A stretch of 8,292 bases of DNA from Paracoccaceae bacterium (GTDB lineage: Bacteria > Pseudomonadota > Alphaproteobacteria > Rhodobacterales > Rhodobacteraceae), in contig SBFT01000259.1 in the NCBI GenBank assembly GCA_006227805.1, positions 1 to 8,292 on the forward strand. The letters are read 5' to 3'. Every line of letters begins with the position of its first letter. Position 1 is the stretch's first letter. Under the pieces are notes generated by a model that saw only the letters and a list, made by a program, of their open reading frames with translations, was not told the origin of the DNA and made no database searches. A program made the translations under genes and the position numbers. Shown in pieces: positions 7,025 through 8,292 of this stretch.

Positions 7025-7752
7025 GCAAGGTTTCCGTCGCCATCGCAGGCCTTCAGGATCGTGGGGTCGAGGTTCTGCCCCGCGGCACTGCCCGCGCGAT
7101 CGCCCTGCCCCGGCAAACCCGGATCGAGGCGCCCAGCAGCCTCAAATGGACCGCTTACGAACATTCGCTGGAACTGGGGGCGTTCTCGTACCAGGTTTCC
7201 GGTTACTGCTTCGCCGCGCGCATCGGGCGCTATTGCTCGTTCGGCGAAAACGTCCAGATCGGACGGCAGAATCACCCGCTGACCTGGGCCTCGACCAGCC
7301 CGGCCTTCTACCTGAGAGGCAAGGTCTTCGAGCTTGGCGGCAACTTCCACGGCGCGCAGGAGTTCCACGCCCACGAACCCGCCCCGTCGGAGCCCGGCAC
7401 CAGGGTCGAGATCACCCGCATCGGCAACGATGTCTGGATCGGCCACGGCGCCCATATCCGCGCAGGTGTCACGATCGGGGACGGCGCGATCATCGCGGCC
7501 GAAGCCGTGGTCGTCCGGGACGTTCCCGCCTATTGCATGGTCGCAGGCAACCCCGCGACGATCCGCAAGTACCGCCTGCCGCCTGCGCTCATCTCGCCCA
7601 TGCTGCGCTCGCGCTGGTGGCGCTTTGCGCCCTGGCAACTGGCGCATCTCGACCCGGCCAGACCGCATGATTTCGCGGTCGGCGTCCTGAAGATGCAGGA
7701 CGAACCGCCCTTCGAACCCAGCATCGTCGATCTGTCGAAAGGCAACGAATGA
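7021..7752 (+). CDS. Hexapeptide-repeat O-acyltransferase (CatB/XAT-like)
   Basis: This 243-residue enzyme has a left-handed beta-helix. Seen: a first coil set around GYCFAARIGRYCSFGENVQI (61-80), then NHPLTWASTSPAF (84-96), whose His85 matches the catalytic histidine of the xenobiotic/virginiamycin acyltransferase group. An inserted loop follows (about 97-130), then the imperfect hexapeptide coils IGNDVWIGHGAHIRAGVTIG (134-153) and DGAIIAAEAVVVRD (154-167), and the closing VAGNPATIRKYR (174-185). The family acetylates hydroxyls using acetyl-CoA. In this setting a sugar of the surface glycan is the likelier substrate than an antibiotic (inference from neighbours). A C-terminal tail with RSRWWRF (197-202) completes the usual length. 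ATG at 7021 overlaps the upstream stop and has GGAAGG (7008-7013) seven bases upstream, so the start is firm. The exact acyl group is unknown. Confidence 0.88.
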   Translation: MSKVSVAIAGLQDRGVEVLPRGTARAIALPRQTRIEAPSSLKWTAYEHSLELGAFSYQVSGYCFAARIGRYCSFGENVQIGRQNHPLTWASTSPAFYLRGKVFELGGNFHGAQEFHAHEPAPSEPGTRVEITRIGNDVWIGHGAHIRAGVTIGDGAIIAAEAVVVRDVPAYCMVAGNPATIRKYRLPPALISPMLRSRWWRFAPWQLAHLDPARPHDFAVGVLKMQDEPPFEPSIVDLSKGNE

Positions 7753-8292
7753 AACCTGTCGTCTTCCTCCATGTGCCCAAGACCGCCGGTCAGACCATCC
7801 ACAGCGAACTGGTGCGGCTGGTCGGCGGACCCGCCTTCGTCTCGCCGGTGCGGGTTCACACCCAGGCTGCGGAAACCGCGCAGATGCCGACAGGATACAG
7901 GCTCTATTCAGGCCATATCGACTGGATCGGCCTCGATCTTCTGCCACGCCACAGCTTTGTCTTCTCGGTCCTGCGCGACCCGCGCGAACGGATCGCCTCG
8001 TTCTACTTCTATCTGCTGAGGGAAGCCCGCGCGATGGACCGCGCCACGCTGGATCTGCCGCAGAACCTGGGCAAGCGGATGATCCTCGACAGGTCCGCGG
8101 ACGACTACTTCTTCGGCGGCGATGACGACTGGCAACGCTTCGTCCTCGACCACTACGACAACTTCTACTGCAGCTATTTCGCCACCCGGCGGATGCGCGG
8201 CCACGCGCTGCTGGACTCGCTCTCGGATGCCGAGATCCTGAAACGCGCGCAGGGCGGTCTCGACCGGCTGACGGCGGTCTATTCGACCGATC
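7749..8292 (+). CDS. Sulfotransferase family 2 protein, N-terminal part (runs off the window)
   Basis: The first 181 residues of a second PAPS-dependent sulfotransferase are present, of the Sulfotransfer_2 type that includes animal heparan and chondroitin sulfotransferases. Seen: the 5'-phosphosulfate loop HVPKTAGQT (8-16), with Lys11 as the conserved PAPS-contacting residue. SGHIDW (54-59) follows, then the 3'-phosphate-binding motif VLRDPRERIASFYFYLLR (74-91). It differs from the other sulfotransferase in this window, whose loop is MRTGS, so the two are not recent duplicates. ATG at 7749 overlaps the acyltransferase stop (ATGA) and has GAAAGG (7737-7742) six bases upstream. The frame is open to the window edge. 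Sulfation of the locus's glycan is the likely role; the acceptor residue cannot be read from sequence. Confidence 0.87.
   Translation, partial: MKPVVFLHVPKTAGQTIHSELVRLVGGPAFVSPVRVHTQAAETAQMPTGYRLYSGHIDWIGLDLLPRHSFVFSVLRDPRERIASFYFYLLREARAMDRATLDLPQNLGKRMILDRSADDYFFGGDDDWQRFVLDHYDNFYCSYFATRRMRGHALLDSLSDAEILKRAQGGLDRLTAVYSTD

Noticed and set aside
7021..7752. Acyltransferase as an antibiotic (chloramphenicol/streptogramin) resistance gene
   Set aside because: The fold and catalytic His fit that group, but the gene is coupled to glycosyltransferases and a sulfotransferase, and no mobile element is present; a sugar substrate is likelier.
6745..7947. 400-codon minus-strand open frame across the acyltransferase region
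   Set aside because: It spans three real plus-strand genes with firm motifs and start signals, and has no family features of its own.

Overview
This 8.3 kb, GC-rich window (roughly two thirds G+C by eye) reads as part of one surface-polysaccharide locus of an alphaproteobacterium. The likeliest group is Rhodobacterales (Paracoccus/Rhodobacter/roseobacter type), judged from protein style: a GT14 'branching' glycosyltransferase with a long C-terminal extension, a GT2 protein with the family's basic N-terminus, and a GT2-GT4 fusion with a small N-terminal module. This taxonomic placement is recognition, not a database result. No tRNA, rRNA, insertion sequence, CRISPR array, integrase or plasmid function was seen.

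Layout: seven protein genes cover almost every base, in two arms diverging from a 116-base gap at 4374-4489. The left arm is on the minus strand, in transcription order: a GT4 glycosyltransferase (4373-3138), a 46-base gap, a GT2-type glycosyltransferase (3091-2081), a GT14 core-2/I-branching-type glycosyltransferase with an uncharacterised C-terminal half (2084-387), and the N-terminal 129 residues of a sulfotransferase (387 to beyond base 1). The right arm is on the plus strand: an 844-residue GT2-GT4 fusion (4490-7024), a hexapeptide-repeat O-acyltransferase (7021-7752), and the first 181 residues of a second, different sulfotransferase (7749 to beyond 8292). Four of the five within-arm junctions are stop/start overlaps of one or four bases, as expected for translationally coupled operons.

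Taken together, the genes encode at least five glycosyltransferase catalytic domains, one acyltransferase and two sulfotransferases. The simplest reading is synthesis of a branched, O-acetylated and sulfated surface or exported glycan: the glycosyltransferases build the chain and branches from nucleotide sugars in the cytoplasm, the acyltransferase adds acetyl or a related acyl group, and the two PAPS-dependent enzymes add sulfate. No polymerase, flippase, ABC exporter, nucleotide-sugar enzyme or PAPS synthase lies inside the window, so the type of glycan (capsule, exopolysaccharide, O-antigen or glycoprotein) cannot be settled here.

Oddities include non-ATG starts for four of the five glycosyltransferase-side genes, a GC-poor stretch with rare TTA and ATA codons near the 3' end of the GT4 gene, a 12-base tandem duplication in the same gene, and the unexplained C-terminal half of the GT14 protein. 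Several very long reverse-strand open frames are composition artefacts of the GC-rich coding sequence.
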